Positions 38,815 through 50,456 of a stretch of DNA of 64,000 bases are shown piece by piece; the first letter of the stretch is position 1, and each line of letters starts with the position of its first letter. The stretch spans positions 8,771,119 to 8,835,118 of the forward strand of contig CM020618.1 of NCBI GenBank assembly GCA_009829735.1, given 5' to 3'. This DNA comes from Pyropia yezoensis. Its lineage: Eukaryota; Rhodophyta; Bangiophyceae; Bangiales; Bangiaceae. Under the pieces are notes generated by a model that was given only the letters and a program-made list of their open reading frames with translations, had not been told where the DNA came from and ran no database searches. Position numbers and translations under genes: made by a program.

Positions 38815-40115
38815 GACTATGTGCCGCGTACGGTGAGCGCAGTGAAGGAGGTGATGGAGAAGGCCAAGAAGGGGGTGAGCGCATTTGCGCCCTCCTGGCT
38901 GGCCGTGCAGCGGATGGACCTGACTGACAACATGGATGAGGCGGCGATTATCTTGAGGGTCTTTATCAACAGCAAGGGGCAGCCCGTCTACGCAGCGATC
39001 CAGGCCCACAAGCAGAGATCCAGGCCCACCAGCTTCGTATTGACGGGACAGCCAATGCGGCGGACAAGCGCTAGCACTACCCTCTGGAGAAGTGTGTGCC
39101 ATGCTGGTGGGTGATGCGGGGGTACGACAAGAGGAGTGGGGCGGCTGGGGCCTTCGCTAGTCGCCTCTCAGGTGGTGAGAGCAGCGACAGTGACAGCGAC
39201 GACGAAGACGACTCTGCAGATGTCGGGGACAGCAGCAGTGGATCTGGACGCGGTGCAGGCGCTGCACGCGCAACGGTGTTACTGCAGGTGCTGGTGGTGC
39301 TTCGGGAGCTGGATCTGCGGGTGGTGCGGTGGGTGCTGCACGGGTATCTGGAGCTGGCAGGTCCCCGCGCGCCAGCCGCCCATTTGAGCGCCGCCGCATG
39401 GGCACCAAGGTGGCCAAGCGGCAAGAAGCTGAGGAGCTGAGCATGTCCAGGGAGATAAAGGCCAGCAGGGCCGCCCTGGAGGCTATTGCCAAAGCCTTCA
39501 AGGAGCGGTCCTCTGTCCTACTGTTCAACCTACCTGAGATGCCGCTTACTGAGGAGGAGAAGACGCCAGGCCAAGGCCCGCGCTACACTGGCCGCTGCTG
39601 GCATCACTATGGACGAGAGCGCTTCTGCTGCGGTTACTGCAGCTACCCCTACAGGACCAGCAGGGTATGAGATCGAAGTCGACGAGAGGGAGCAGCCACC
39701 CCCGCGACCTCCCCCGGCCCCGCCCGTTTGGGAGTCGCGCCCACGGTCAAGAGCCCCTGCCACTGAACCTGCTGTACGTGATGGACCTGATCCGGCCGCA
39801 CCTACGGCCACTGAAGCTGTTGGACCCGTCACCGCAGGGGCATCCCCACCCTCTGAAACTGATGTACCTGCTGCGGCCGAGCTGCAGACCCCTGCACCCC
39901 CGACACCGGCTGTTGTGCCGATGAGGCGGACGCATGGGAGCGAGTCTCAGCAGCGCAAAGCTGCCACAGCCGAGAAGCGCCTCAACCGCGCTCTTATCAC
40001 CATCGTGCCCCTCTCTGAGGACGAGCTCAACTACCCTCCTTTCTCTCGCCCCCCGCCGCAGTTGCAGGACATGTCCTCCGGTTCATCTGCCAGCAGCGAT
40101 TCGCACTGCACCTAG
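38815..40115 (+). pseudogene. Harbinger-type Myb/SANT-like gene, right part
   Basis: Continues the host gene of element D. The order matches the other Myb-like gene in the window (53136-55768). A helical block (TVSAVKEVMEKAKKGVSAFA ... DEAAIILRVF) is followed by a CWWVMRGYDKRSG motif near 39100, corresponding to the HWLPAWRVLRESDKYSG motif there. Next is RPFERRRMGTKVAKRQ, like the R-P-G-K-K-A-K box common in this family, then a basic helix and a Pro-rich tail ending SSASSDSHCT. Coding uses more than one frame, so it is decayed or carries introns. It faces the transposase remnant at 40296-40850. Confidence 0.5.
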
Positions 40116-40295
40116 CGCTGCACTTTCTTTTGTTCTATTGCTTTGTTTTGGATCTTTGTGACGACTATGTACTTGCTGTTCCTGTTCGACCTGAGATACG
40201 AGTGGCAGCCATTGGACCTGTTGTTGCTTGAGTATTGGCTGCGCATGAGCAAAGATTTTTTTGCTGCGCCATTTTGCAGGGGCTGTTTTATTTTC

Positions 40296-40850
40296 CTACC
40301 TACACTGTCCCTTTGTCTCGTCAGCCCCATCACCAGTCCTTAGCTCAAATGAGTCGCTTTTTCCAACATGCGGGTCCGAGTGAGGGGGGGACTGTGTCCG
40401 CCACAACATTCGTGGATGGGCCAGGTCATTGCGCAAAGCCACGTGCGTTGTCTGGTTTCTCACCTCTTTCCACGCCTGCGCAGCCCGCAAAAAAGAGTCC
40501 ACAGGCAACTGCCCCAGTGGCTGAACAGTGGGGGGAGGGTGCGCCAGAGGGGGAAGCCCCCCGTCAGGCCCACGGCCGGGTGCCCCAACCCCGGCAGCAG
40601 CACGTCCGGCGCCCCCCATTTCCGCCCCCCCCCCTGCATATCTCAAGCGCGCTCGCCGACGAGACACATACCCGCCCCGACGTACCTCCGTAACCTTGTT
40701 GTGCAAAACGACGTCCTTGACAACGACCGTGATCCGCGCGACGGTTGCATAGCGCGCAGGATGAAGGGCAATATGCCAGCGTGCGGTCAAATCGGCATAC
40801 AGCCTCTCCACGTCCTTCCTCAGCGCCTCCTGTGAACGGTTAATGATCCG
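40296..40850 (-). pseudogene. Harbinger transposase remnant (C-terminal part)
   Basis: Only the last part of a DDE transposase is recognisable: NRSQEALRKDVERLYADLTA with the RKDVER motif holding the third catalytic residue, then RWHIALHPARY, VVVKDVVLHNKV (the usual ILHNM-type motif) and RRGGYVSRRRARL. It parallels the better preserved copy at 57269-58794. The N-terminal two thirds, with the two catalytic Asp, are missing. The remaining C terminus is Pro/Gly-rich. Convergent orientation to the Myb-like gene repeats the two-gene layout of Harbinger elements. Confidence 0.62.
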
Positions 40851-41559
40851 CTTCTTGTCCGTGTCTGTGTAAGCTTTTCCCCCCTCATCCCATGCCTAAT
40901 ACCTAAGGGATAATATCTGGGACCTCTCCTTACAGATCCTGCCGAACCAACTCCTGGCAACATGGATCAGCTATTTGTATTGTGGGGCATGACGCGGCGT
41001 ACCTTCCAGACTCATGACGAGCCAGCCGCTGTCTCTCGGTGTCTGCCGGCCGCACGACAGCAGCCATCGACAGCCAATCATGGCCTGTCGAAAGGCGCAA
41101 CCGTCAGCACCCTTGACAAGCCACATCTGCCACACCTGGAAAGTCCGTTAGAATGTCCTCGCTGCACTATTGCAGCGATGTGACTGGCTAGCCGGCTGGC
41201 CGATGCGGTAGACTAGATCAAACAGTGCTTACACGCCTCTCGGACCTTCGGACCGACTGGCGTCTGGTGCCGGCTGGGGCGGCCCACTAGGCGCCGCACG
41301 CCGGACCCCTTCGTTTGGGGCAAATTGGGACTGCACTCTTTTAGTGCGCCCGCCCGACCATGCTTTGTTCTGAGAGCCATGTTTTGTTTCTCGGCCGTGC
41401 TGCGCCTACCGGCCACGCGACAGGGAAACGCATACTTCGGGGCACCTCGGGTGCCTTGACGCGAGTATATAGTGCGTGGGTGTCGGCGCCACCGGGGGAG
41501 GCCGAACGGGCAACCACAGACACAGACCAAAGACGACCTTAACCCTTTGAACCCCCCTC
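40851..41559. other. Spacer left of copy B
   Basis: No gene recognised. There is a splice-acceptor-like CTCTCCTTACAG at about 40925-40936 with a short open frame behind it (ATCCTGCCGAACC...), and an A/T box GAGTATATAG at about 41463. This is probably the outer part of the decayed Harbinger unit. Confidence 0.3.
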
Positions 41560-42028
41560 TGTGGCAGTATTGACCCCCAGGTAGGGGGGCAACACGTGCC
41601 ATGCAAGGGGCGGCAGGCCACTAGCCTGATCCGTTCCTCCCCCTGCATTTGGGTCCATATTCTCTAAGTTTGGGATAGTTAGCTTAGTAGTAAATCCAAC
41701 TTGGATTTGAGGGTTTTCTGCATTTATCGTCTTGAATTTTCGTGTGGCCCGGTGGGCAGGTGCTGGGGTGGGAGATTCTGAGTGGCGAGATTCTGAGTGG
41801 ACCCTGGGGGGATAAGGGGAGGGACAGCGGGGCTTGGCCCTGCGTCCCCGTCCCGACCAAGAAACTGTTGGACCACACACCATCTTCTTGTTTGTCCGTG
41901 GGGGGTTTGCCCCACAACAGGGACAGAGTGTGTGCGACTTGCACTTCTTCCGGTTCCCCCGACACGGGAGGCAGCCCTGGCACACCGCCCCAACTTGGGT
42001 GCCGTGTGTGCTTGTGGTTTTTGCCACA
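41560..42028 (+). repeat. 5' LTR of copy B
   Basis: 469 bp, TGTGGC...GCCACA, about 99% identical to the LTRs of copy A. Confidence 0.94.
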
Positions 42029-42030
42029 TT

Positions 42031-42047
42031 TGGTGGAGCAGCAGGGG
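42031..42047 (+). other. Primer-binding site of copy B
   Basis: Same 17-mer and spacing as in copy A (TGGTGGAGCAGCAGGGG), compatible with a tRNA-Ala primer. Confidence 0.6.
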
Positions 42048-42147
42048 ACAGAGGTAAACTTTACCTCCGGGTGCACCCGGGTGTAGGGGGCCCTCTGTCT
42101 CAGAGGAACGGTGGTCTTGGACCGTGTCATACGGATTGTCAGCCAAC

Positions 42148-44094
42148 ATGGCTAGCTCGGACCCCCCGTCGTCCGGGGAGTACACGGGTGACGCACGTAC
42201 TTCAGTGCCTTTGAATACTGGTGAGACACAGGTGGGTTTACCTGGGGTCGCAGAGGGACTAGAGGTCCCTCAAGCCAGCAGGACTGGAAGTACGGGCGGG
42301 CAACAGGCCACCCCGACTCAGTCGGGAGTTCACTCGGGTGACACTTCTGATGTGGGTGGGCCGAAGTCTGGCCACCGCGTGGTATACTCAACGGGAACGT
42401 CCCAAGGGGTGAGGACTGTCCCCGCGGGTTCCACTCGGGTTGGAGCCAACTTTGGCTTGGAGTCGTCGCCAACTAGGCTTTCGGAGGACGGTGGACCTCC
42501 GTTGGTCGGCGATGGGCTCGCGCCCATGCCCCCGGATGAGACCCCTGAGGAACGTGGTTACCCCTCAGGTGGACTCCCGGAGGCGGACCGAGACTCAACT
42601 GGAGTCGTCAATCCACTCCTCGCGGAAACTGTCCGTCGGGAGGCGACCAAGGTGTTGCGGCAGACTTTGCCGGACCTGGTGGTCACGATGACGAATACTA
42701 TTCTGAATCAGATTGTGGCGAGTTTGCCAGATGGCCTTAATGTCCAGACCGGATTGGGGCTTTCGAGCCCACAGGCGCAGGGGGAATCTCTCCTGACGCC
42801 TACCTCGGGTCGCCCCGAACTGGGGGCGACACCTGTGACTCCCAACGAGGGAGCCACACCATACTCGGTGGGGCGTACGCCCTTCACGGGGGAGTTCCCC
42901 CCGGAAACGCCGGCGGCTACACCAAGCGCGCCGCGCCGGACTACAGGCACTGAGAGTGGACTTACCCCAGTGCCACAGCGGCTGTTCTCTCAACGTGAGG
43001 TGCCGCCCAAGATTCAGGTAGCCAACCCGGTCTACCAGCGGATCTTTGACTGTGAGACCTACGCCCTCCACAACAAGTCGGTGGCGTATGGTCCTGACCA
43101 GGCCCGAGCTATGGGCCGTGCCAAGAAGAATGCACTTCATTCTTTTGGGCACAGAGCGGAGTGGGATGGAACTCCCCCCCTCCGTGTCTTTGAGTTCCTA
43201 CGTCGTTTCACAAAAGCCTGTGACGACAATGCCATAAGTGAAGGCATGGCTTTTTACATGCTACAGGAGTTTACGAAGGGAGACCTGCGGACAGAACTTA
43301 TGTCCGTCATGCCCAGCTCCTCAAGTGGAGGCGCTGGGGAGGTGACGTCCTATTTGGAGCTCGTCAACTGGTTGTTGAGAGCCATGGTTGATGAGGCAGC
43401 GTTGGCTTCTCAAGTCGAGGAGTTTACGCAAGCCCATCAGGAAGAGGCGGAGGACGAGTTGTCCTTTGCGGAGCGAGTCCGTAAGCTCAACAATTTTTGT
43501 GGGTTTCTTCATCCACAAGCTGTGGTGAAGAGTCGGTTTGTGGAGGGACTCCATTGGTCAGTCCGGATGGAGACCCGGGAGCATAACACTGCCCGGGCGA
43601 CCCTGGCCGAGTTGGCCAGGTTCGCCTATCGCAGAGGCGAGGCCTACCGCAAGTTGCGGGAGGAACAACGCCAGGAGCGTCAGGCCGAGTTGGCCAAGGA
43701 ACGGGAGGAGGCGCGCCAAGCCAGAGAGTTGAGAGAGGCACGCCGAATCCGTAAGGAGAGGGTGGTAGCTGCCGTGGGAACTTCCCAGGGTACCTCTTCG
43801 TCTTCCCCAGTTGGGAAGACCCCTCCGGGAACTGACCATTGGTGTTGGAACTGCAACTCCGATGGACACTGGGCATACGATTGCCCCAAGTTGAGTAAAC
43901 GCATCCAACGACTTGTTAGGAATGCGAGTAAGAAGACGGCTACGAACGAAGTACGTTCACGCCGCGAGGGTGGGTCTCGACCAGTCGTCGCGGTCGCCAC
44001 ACCCTCGGCGAAGGAGGCGGACACGTCGTCCTCGGACTCGTCGTCTTCCCCTTCGCCCTCAGATTCGGACGCCAAGTCGGCGGGAAATGAATGA
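42148..44094 (+). CDS. gag of copy B
   Basis: 648 residues from MASSDPPSSGEYTG, close to copy A throughout: disordered N terminus, helical capsid-type region, charged Arg/Glu helix, one CCHC knuckle (CWNCNSDGHWAYDC) and a Ser/Asp tail. Most differences from copy A fall in the disordered 200-280 region, as expected for weaker constraint. The stop overlaps the pol ATG. Confidence 0.9.
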   Translation: MASSDPPSSGEYTGDARTSVPLNTGETQVGLPGVAEGLEVPQASRTGSTGGQQATPTQSGVHSGDTSDVGGPKSGHRVVYSTGTSQGVRTVPAGSTRVGANFGLESSPTRLSEDGGPPLVGDGLAPMPPDETPEERGYPSGGLPEADRDSTGVVNPLLAETVRREATKVLRQTLPDLVVTMTNTILNQIVASLPDGLNVQTGLGLSSPQAQGESLLTPTSGRPELGATPVTPNEGATPYSVGRTPFTGEFPPETPAATPSAPRRTTGTESGLTPVPQRLFSQREVPPKIQVANPVYQRIFDCETYALHNKSVAYGPDQARAMGRAKKNALHSFGHRAEWDGTPPLRVFEFLRRFTKACDDNAISEGMAFYMLQEFTKGDLRTELMSVMPSSSSGGAGEVTSYLELVNWLLRAMVDEAALASQVEEFTQAHQEEAEDELSFAERVRKLNNFCGFLHPQAVVKSRFVEGLHWSVRMETREHNTARATLAELARFAYRRGEAYRKLREEQRQERQAELAKEREEARQARELREARRIRKERVVAAVGTSQGTSSSSPVGKTPPGTDHWCWNCNSDGHWAYDCPKLSKRIQRLVRNASKKTATNEVRSRREGGSRPVVAVATPSAKEADTSSSDSSSSPSPSDSDAKSAGNE

Positions 44095-47000
44095 CCGTTG
44101 GGGCTGGTCGTCCGAAGCTCACAACGGCAGCCTCGGCCAAGTGGGCCAGGAGGACGAACCAACCGTGCCGGATACTGCGGCGACCTAAGGGAGTCCGCCC
44201 ACCTCGGGTAGGACTCCCCAAGAACGTAAACCCACGTCGGGTCATCGCGGTGCTGACGGGTGAGAACTTCCAGGTGGCTGGACGGGTGCAACTTGCCCCC
44301 GGCCGCTCCTGTTGTGCCCGTATCGTGCTTGATACCGGGTCCGGAGCCTCCTTGATACGCAAGTCGCTATTACCAAAGGAGGTGAAGCTCCAACGCTGGA
44401 GGTCCAAGGCTGACCATATGATTGACATCAATGGTGGGGTACTTCCCATCGTTGGTGCCGTGACCCTACCAACTAGGTTGGGGACGCATGAGGTCGACGT
44501 GACCTATGGTGTAGTTGAGAATATATCGGTACCCCTGCTTCTGGGTACCCCTTATGTTGTTACACAAGTGCCTTTGATCTGTGGCCCCGAGTACTGGGTC
44601 AAGTTGATGAATGGGGAGACTATCCCCATCCTTGGTAAGGGAAAGTCTGTGGCTCCTGTGATAGTCTCACAGTCGAAGCCTGTTTGCTCTGTGAGGGAAG
44701 GGTTTACTGCTACCCTGCGTTTAGCCCGTAAAGTCACGTTGCCCCCCAACTCGGTGGCGCACGTTGACGTTGTAACTGATTTTTCGGGGAACGGGTTGGT
44801 GCACCCTCACCCCCGTCTTGCTCGCAAGCACCAAGTGCATGTTGCCCTTGGCACGATGGACTCCAAAGCCGGAGTCCCGTGGAGGATCCAGGTGATGAAC
44901 CTGAGTCCGACGCCCAAGTACTTCAAGTCGGGAGCCAAGTTCGGCTATATCGACCAATATGAGGGACCGGTAGTAGCGGTCACCCTCAACGCGGGCGCAA
45001 GTAGCGACCCGAAGTCCGGAAAGGAGAAGCAGCAAGCCAAGTCGGCCACCTCTCCTCGGCCCCATGTGAACATGGAGGGTGTCCCCCCCAGGTTGAGGGT
45101 TCAAGTTGAACGCCTCTTGGTCCAATATCACAAGTTGTGGGATGGTCAATTGGGACTCATGAGAGCCACCCAACACCGGATCGAGTTGAAGCCCGGTGCA
45201 CCCCCTATACGCCAACAACTGTATAGGGGAGGACCCCGTTCAAGGGCCCTCGTTAAGGAGCAAGTTGCTCGCATGGAGGCCCTCGATGTGATCGAGGCCA
45301 GTAACGCCGAGAGGGCGAGTCCGGTGGTTATCGTCCCCAAAGTTGATGGGACCCCCCGGTTTTGTATCGACTACCGTAAGCTCAACGAGAGCACGGTGAA
45401 GGACAGTTATCCCCTATCTAGGATGGATGACTGTCTGGACTCTCAGGGGGAGGCGAACGTGTTCTCTACCCTGGACTGTAACGCGGGGTACTGGCAAATT
45501 CCCATTGCCCCGGAGGACAGGCATAAAACTACCTTTACCTGTCACTGTGGTACCTACCAGTGCAAGCGCCTACCGTTTGGTCTGTGTAACGCGCCGGCAA
45601 TTTTCCAGCGCGCTATGGACATGATTCTGGCCGGAGTACGGTGGCAGATCTGTCTTGTGTACCTAGAGGATATCATTGTGTTCTCCCGAAGTCCGGAGGA
45701 ACACATTGGCCATCTTGGCCAGGTGTTCAAGCTACTTGCTGACGCCGGTGTGTCACTGAAGGCGAGTAAGTGCCACCTCTTTACTCAAGAGGTGGAATAC
45801 TTGGGACATGTTGTCCGTCCGGGGCGTCTCAGTGTCAACGAGAAAAACTTGATGGCCATACGTAAGGCTCAGTACCCCCGGACCCTGACCCAGATGAGGA
45901 GCTTCCTCGGGATGTGTAACGTGTACCGACGTTTCACCAAGGGCTTCGCCAAGGTGGCGAAGCCGTTGAATGAGCTAGTGAGCTCAACGCTACCGAAGAA
46001 CCTGCCTCCCCCAAGTCGGGTGGAGCAGGAATCCTTTGAGACTCTTCGGGACCTCCTGCTGAAGCCCCCCATCTTGGCTATTCCCAGGTTGGGAGGCCAC
46101 TACATCCTGGATGTGGACGCTAGCTACGACCAACTTGGTTGTGTGTTGCTTCAGCAGCAGCCGGACAAGGAGTACTTGCCGGTGGGATACTTCAGCACGG
46201 GGCTGAACTCGGCCGAGAAGAACTACGGAGTCACCGAGTTGGAAGGACTCGCAGTGGTGTGGGCGGTGACGTCACTTCGTCACTAGCTGGAGGGTGAAAA
46301 GCTCCTCATCCGCTGTGACCACCGCGCGTTGCAGTTCATCTTTAAGACGGACTGTACGAACACTCGTCTCAACCGGTGGAGCGTGCGACTGGCACCCTTC
46401 AACTTTGACATTGAGTACCGACCTGGCAGGCAACATGCCCTTGCCGACGGCCTCTCTCGGGTACCTACCGAGGGGCTGGACACTAACCCAGTCGATGAGG
46501 ACATCCCCATCGTGGGGGTAGTCACGCGCTCAGGTCACGCGTTGAACCCCGAGGCGCCAGGGAACAAGAAGTACTTTCCCCTGTCCCTGGACGAGGCGGT
46601 AAAGGCCCAGGCCGAGGATCCCTTCTGCAAGTCGCAGAGGGATATACTGGATACGGTGGTTCAGACGCGTTTCTTTCTGGGAGACGATGGCCTCCTCATG
46701 AGAAGGGGGGTATTCCAGGGGACCGAACAACTTGTCGTCCCCGCATCCCTCAAGGACAGTATCCTTGAGAGGGAGCACAACGCTCCAACGGGTGGACACC
46801 TGGGGTCTAGTAAACTGTACCGGACCCTGAGGACCAGGTACTACTGGCCGTCCATGGTGGTGGACATCTACAGTTGGGTGGCTGCCTGCAACAGTTGTGC
46901 ACAGAATCGTCTGATGGAACGGCGGCCTACTACGGCTATGCCATTGTTCCCGGCCAAGGAGCCCTTCGCCGCGTTGGCGATGGACATCCTTGGGCCACTG

Positions 47001-48074
47001 CCCGTGACCGAGCAGGGCAACCAGTACCTCCTGGTCATCTGTGACCGCTTCACGAAACTTACGCGAGCGATCCCACTGGCAGAGATCACGGCCATGTCGG
47101 TCGTGTCAGCCTTCCTAGATCACTGGGTTGCCGCGTATGGCATCCCAGATAGTACACTATCGGACAATGGACCGCAATTTGCGTCTGTACTGTTTCAGGG
47201 AGTGCTGGATATGTTGGGGGTTAAGGCAAACTATGCCACCCCCTACCACCCACAAACTAATGGGCAGGTGGAGCGCTTCAACAAAACCATTGTTAGGCAG
47301 CTGCGCCACTATGTGAGTGAGCACGTGAAGACGTGGGACCAATACATTTCTATCCTTACTACTGCGTACAATTCGCAGGTTCACTCATCTACCGGGGAAG
47401 TACCCCTCGCTTTTGTGACCCCCCGTCGCGTGCGGTCTATTGCCGTGCGGCGGTCGCTCCCAACTAGGGAGGGTGGTGGCAGTACGCCTACGCCTACTGA
47501 GAGTAAGGCGGAGCTCGCTGCTAGGCTTGAAAACCTCATCCCTAAAGTCAGGGCTGAGATGGACAAAGCACAAAAGCGCTACAAGCGTACCTTTGACAAA
47601 AAGGTGCGCAATGCTAAGCATGTCCCCGAGCAGGGTGACTGGGTGCTGGTTCACTCACACACCCCAACTGGGGGTAAGTTGGTACTTCAGACGAAGGGGC
47701 CGTGCCAGGTCCTTCGTACGGATGGGCGGCGCTTCACCATCGAAAGTGACGATGGGGTCCGCACAGTGAACGGACAGGACGTGGTCAAAGTTGCACCACC
47801 GCCTGCAGGCGACCCAGCTTGGGCACGTGCGTTGGAGTCGTGGCGCCTCCCCTCACTGCCTGCGGCCAAACAGGGCCCGCAGGAGTACGTGTTCGATAAG
47901 TTCATCGACCACGGATGGGATGAGGACACTGACCGCCTCATGTTGAGGGTGCGTTGGTTTGGCTACAAAGCCAAGGACGATACATGGGAGTATGTGGAGG
48001 ACCTTCCTGCTGAGAAGGTCCGGGCATACTGTGCCCGGAATGAGATAGACCCTAACAGCCCTCCCTCAACGTGA
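44091..48074 (+). CDS. pol of copy B
   Basis: Same domain order as in copy A: protease (DTGSGASLIR), RT (FCIDYRKLN, LPFGLCNAPA), RNase H (DVDASYDQLG), integrase (MDILGPLP, DNGPQF, NGQVERFNK) and chromodomain. About one break in the frame, not shared with copy A. Confidence 0.91.
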
Positions 48075-48185
48075 GGGAAGGCCGAGCAACAGTGCCACGA
48101 GAGTGCTTCAAGTCGAAGTGGTACGCAGAGTGGCTTTTAACTACAGCCCTAACCCTCACACTCTCACAACAAAGGCAGCTGCCAT

Positions 48186-48629
48186 CTAGGCACGCATGCT
48201 AGACTCTCCCACTCCACGGCCCTCGCCCTCACGTGGAGGCGAGCGGCGAGACCCACTCCGATAACGGTCTCCACTCGTTGGAGGGGGCGGCGGCTCCAAG
48301 TCGGAACCGTCGCGCCCCTCACGGTCGCGCAAGTGGCGCCGAACGTGGCTACTCTTCTGCCTGGTCTTGCGCGCAAGTTTGCGACGCAGACGCTGGACAG
48401 ACTCCGTCTCCGACGGGGTAGAGGACTCCGAGACGGAGTAAGACAACTCGTCTTCCGACACGGAGGGAGAGCGCCGAGAGTGTCGGCGACGACGGCGAGG
48501 AGGCGAGTATGCCCGGCTCGCGCGACGATTGCCACGCCCAAGTGGGGCTGGCTGGGGCATAAGAGCCCCAAAGCGAGCCAACTCGGCTGTCATAAACTCC
48601 GCCACCGACTCGCAACTCGCGGTCGCCAC
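48186..48629 (-). CDS. Short antisense Ser/Arg-rich frame of copy B
   Basis: 147 residues, matching the copy A frame at 25160-25603 (MATASCESVAEFMTAELARF...), with the same RS-rich middle and the same overlap with the longer antisense frame. Its retention at full length in both copies makes it worth recording, though close relatedness alone could explain this. Confidence 0.4.
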   Translation of the reverse strand: MATASCESVAEFMTAELARFGALMPQPAPLGRGNRRASRAYSPPRRRRRHSRRSPSVSEDELSYSVSESSTPSETESVQRLRRKLARKTRQKSSHVRRHLRDREGRDGSDLEPPPPPTSGDRYRSGSRRSPPREGEGRGVGESSMRA

Positions 48630-50077
48630 TGCAGTACGAACGCGCTCCTCAAGTTGAGGAGTCTCGGAACTTTGTAGGTCGACGCGGCCAACCAGGAAAT
48701 GGTGCGCACTAACGTGGTGATCATCATCTCTGAGGTTAGAGGCGTGGGCGGTAGCACCAACTTGGGGTATACCGTCAGGAGGGTGGCCCCCAAGTTGGGG
48801 GACACCGGGGTGGATGACTCCACGGCCACGCTGATCGGGATGTTCCCGTGAGGCTGGAAAGGAACAGGAGGAAGCGGAGGGGCCCGCCGAGGTGGCGGTA
48901 CCCGGGTGTAACTGCGACCCCGACTTGGGGCTCCCGCAGTGGGTTGAGTCATGTGGTCATCATAGGACGGCACGGCCATAACTATGGGCTTGTCCGGGGG
49001 TGGCGCAGTGTGGCGATCCACCCCCGGGGCATACGGGTAGTCCCCGATGCCCAACCCCTCTCGTAGGACCACCCGGCCGTCGTGAAGTTCACGAGCGACC
49101 CACACGAACTGGCGAAGTGCGCCATCGTCCTTGGGCCCACGAGTGGGGCGGCGCAACTTGTGCTCAATGCTCTCCCACTCGATAAACTTATGGAGCCGGA
49201 GCATCTCCTCAAGTAGAGTGAGTTGTCCTGATGAGCACCCCTCAGCAACTAGCTGAGGGGTGAGCTGTTCCAAACCCTGGATGAGCCGGAGGGGGAGATG
49301 CCAGAGCATCCCCCGCCGCTGAGCACAGGACACCCAGGTCGACATGACCTCGAGGAGCCACTGGGTGGCCAACATGGCCCACACTTGGTGATCAGGGCCA
49401 GCCGTCAACATGAAGGAGCCGAAGTGGTCAAGCAACCGTGGCAGCAACGCCGGGAACCCGTAGGGGACCTCAACTTGAGGCCACCACTCGGGCTTCTTCG
49501 GATAGTACTGCTCCTTACTGGCAGCAGACTGCTGAGGAAACTCAGGTTGAGCCGAGGTCACCAAGTAGGGACCTCGCCGGAAGTCTTTCTCCATCCGCAC
49601 ATCAAAGTGATGAGTGTGCGGATCGGCCTCATGGAGGTACGGGGGGCGAGTTGCCACAGCGTCCCACGTGAAGGTCGGCAAGTCGCCAGGACCCGGGATA
49701 GTTCCCCCGCGATCCACCATGGCCTTGGCACGCTGAACGTCCTCAACCTCCTCATCGTCCAGGAAGGCAAACTGGTCCGTCCTGAAGCTGGCAGGGAACC
49801 CGACCCTACGGGGATACTTCTCCTGGCGGTCCCACACCCGACCCATCGCTGTGCCAAGTCGGCCACAGCGAAGAACAGTCAACTTCTCCTCATAAAGAGG
49901 CCAAGCGGGGTAAAACCACCGCCCCAAGGCCTCACGCGGGACAACTTGTCCCGCCTCAGGGGGAGACCCCGCCGTCAACCCAAAGCCGGGTGACGCGGGA
50001 GTCCCATCCCCCGGAGCGATCGCGGAGCCCCCGCCGGAAGTCCCGGCGGGTGCTGCCCCGTAGGAGGTGTCTTCCAT
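48590..50077 (-). CDS. Antisense ORF of copy B, unknown protein
   Basis: 495 residues from the shared start MEDTSYGAAPAG at 50077 (open upstream to 50305 in a different N-terminal register from copy A). It matches the copy A antisense protein along its length: LGRWFYPAWPLYEE near the start, the globular Trp/Leu-rich middle and the Pro/Arg-rich end. No known family recognised. It lies opposite to pol, between integrase and the 3' LTR, so expression would need an antisense promoter in or near the 3' LTR or the internal region. Confidence 0.6.
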   Translation of the reverse strand: MEDTSYGAAPAGTSGGGSAIAPGDGTPASPGFGLTAGSPPEAGQVVPREALGRWFYPAWPLYEEKLTVLRCGRLGTAMGRVWDRQEKYPRRVGFPASFRTDQFAFLDDEEVEDVQRAKAMVDRGGTIPGPGDLPTFTWDAVATRPPYLHEADPHTHHFDVRMEKDFRRGPYLVTSAQPEFPQQSAASKEQYYPKKPEWWPQVEVPYGFPALLPRLLDHFGSFMLTAGPDHQVWAMLATQWLLEVMSTWVSCAQRRGMLWHLPLRLIQGLEQLTPQLVAEGCSSGQLTLLEEMLRLHKFIEWESIEHKLRRPTRGPKDDGALRQFVWVARELHDGRVVLREGLGIGDYPYAPGVDRHTAPPPDKPIVMAVPSYDDHMTQPTAGAPSRGRSYTRVPPPRRAPPLPPVPFQPHGNIPISVAVESSTPVSPNLGATLLTVYPKLVLPPTPLTSEMMITTLVRTISWLAASTYKVPRLLNLRSAFVLQWRPRVASRWRSL

Positions 50078-50443
50078 GCGCTCGTCAAGAGAGTCCGTCT
50101 CCACTCCCGGGTCACCATGGCTCTCCCCAAGTTGGGGAGAGACGCTCTGGCTATCGCAGCACGAGACCCGCGTCGAGTTGAGGGGGACTCGGATCGTGGG
50201 TATACGGGTGGCCTCCCCAGCGTGGGGCGGCCCAGTGGAAGGTGAAGGGGAGGTGGTGGTGATGGTAAAGTGTGAACTGAGGAGGGCAAGCTGCCGAGTG
50301 GGCAAGCTTGAGGAGAGGGGCGGTCAACGTGACCGCCTCCACATCCGTGTTACGTACTCGATGGGGGACAGCAAGTCGCGCCCCCAACGCCGAGACGTGC
50401 GTTTACGCACCCCCTCACAGGGCCGACCGGGTCGGTCGGAACT

Positions 50444-50456
50444 GAGGAGAGGGGAG
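50444..50456 (+). other. Polypurine tract of copy B
   Basis: GAGGAGAGGGGAG directly before the 3' LTR, identical to copy A. Confidence 0.85.

Noticed and set aside
40925-41182. Acceptor-like CTCTCCTTACAG with a following frame
   Set aside because: The frame behind it has no recognisable domain and no matching donor; kept only as spacer.
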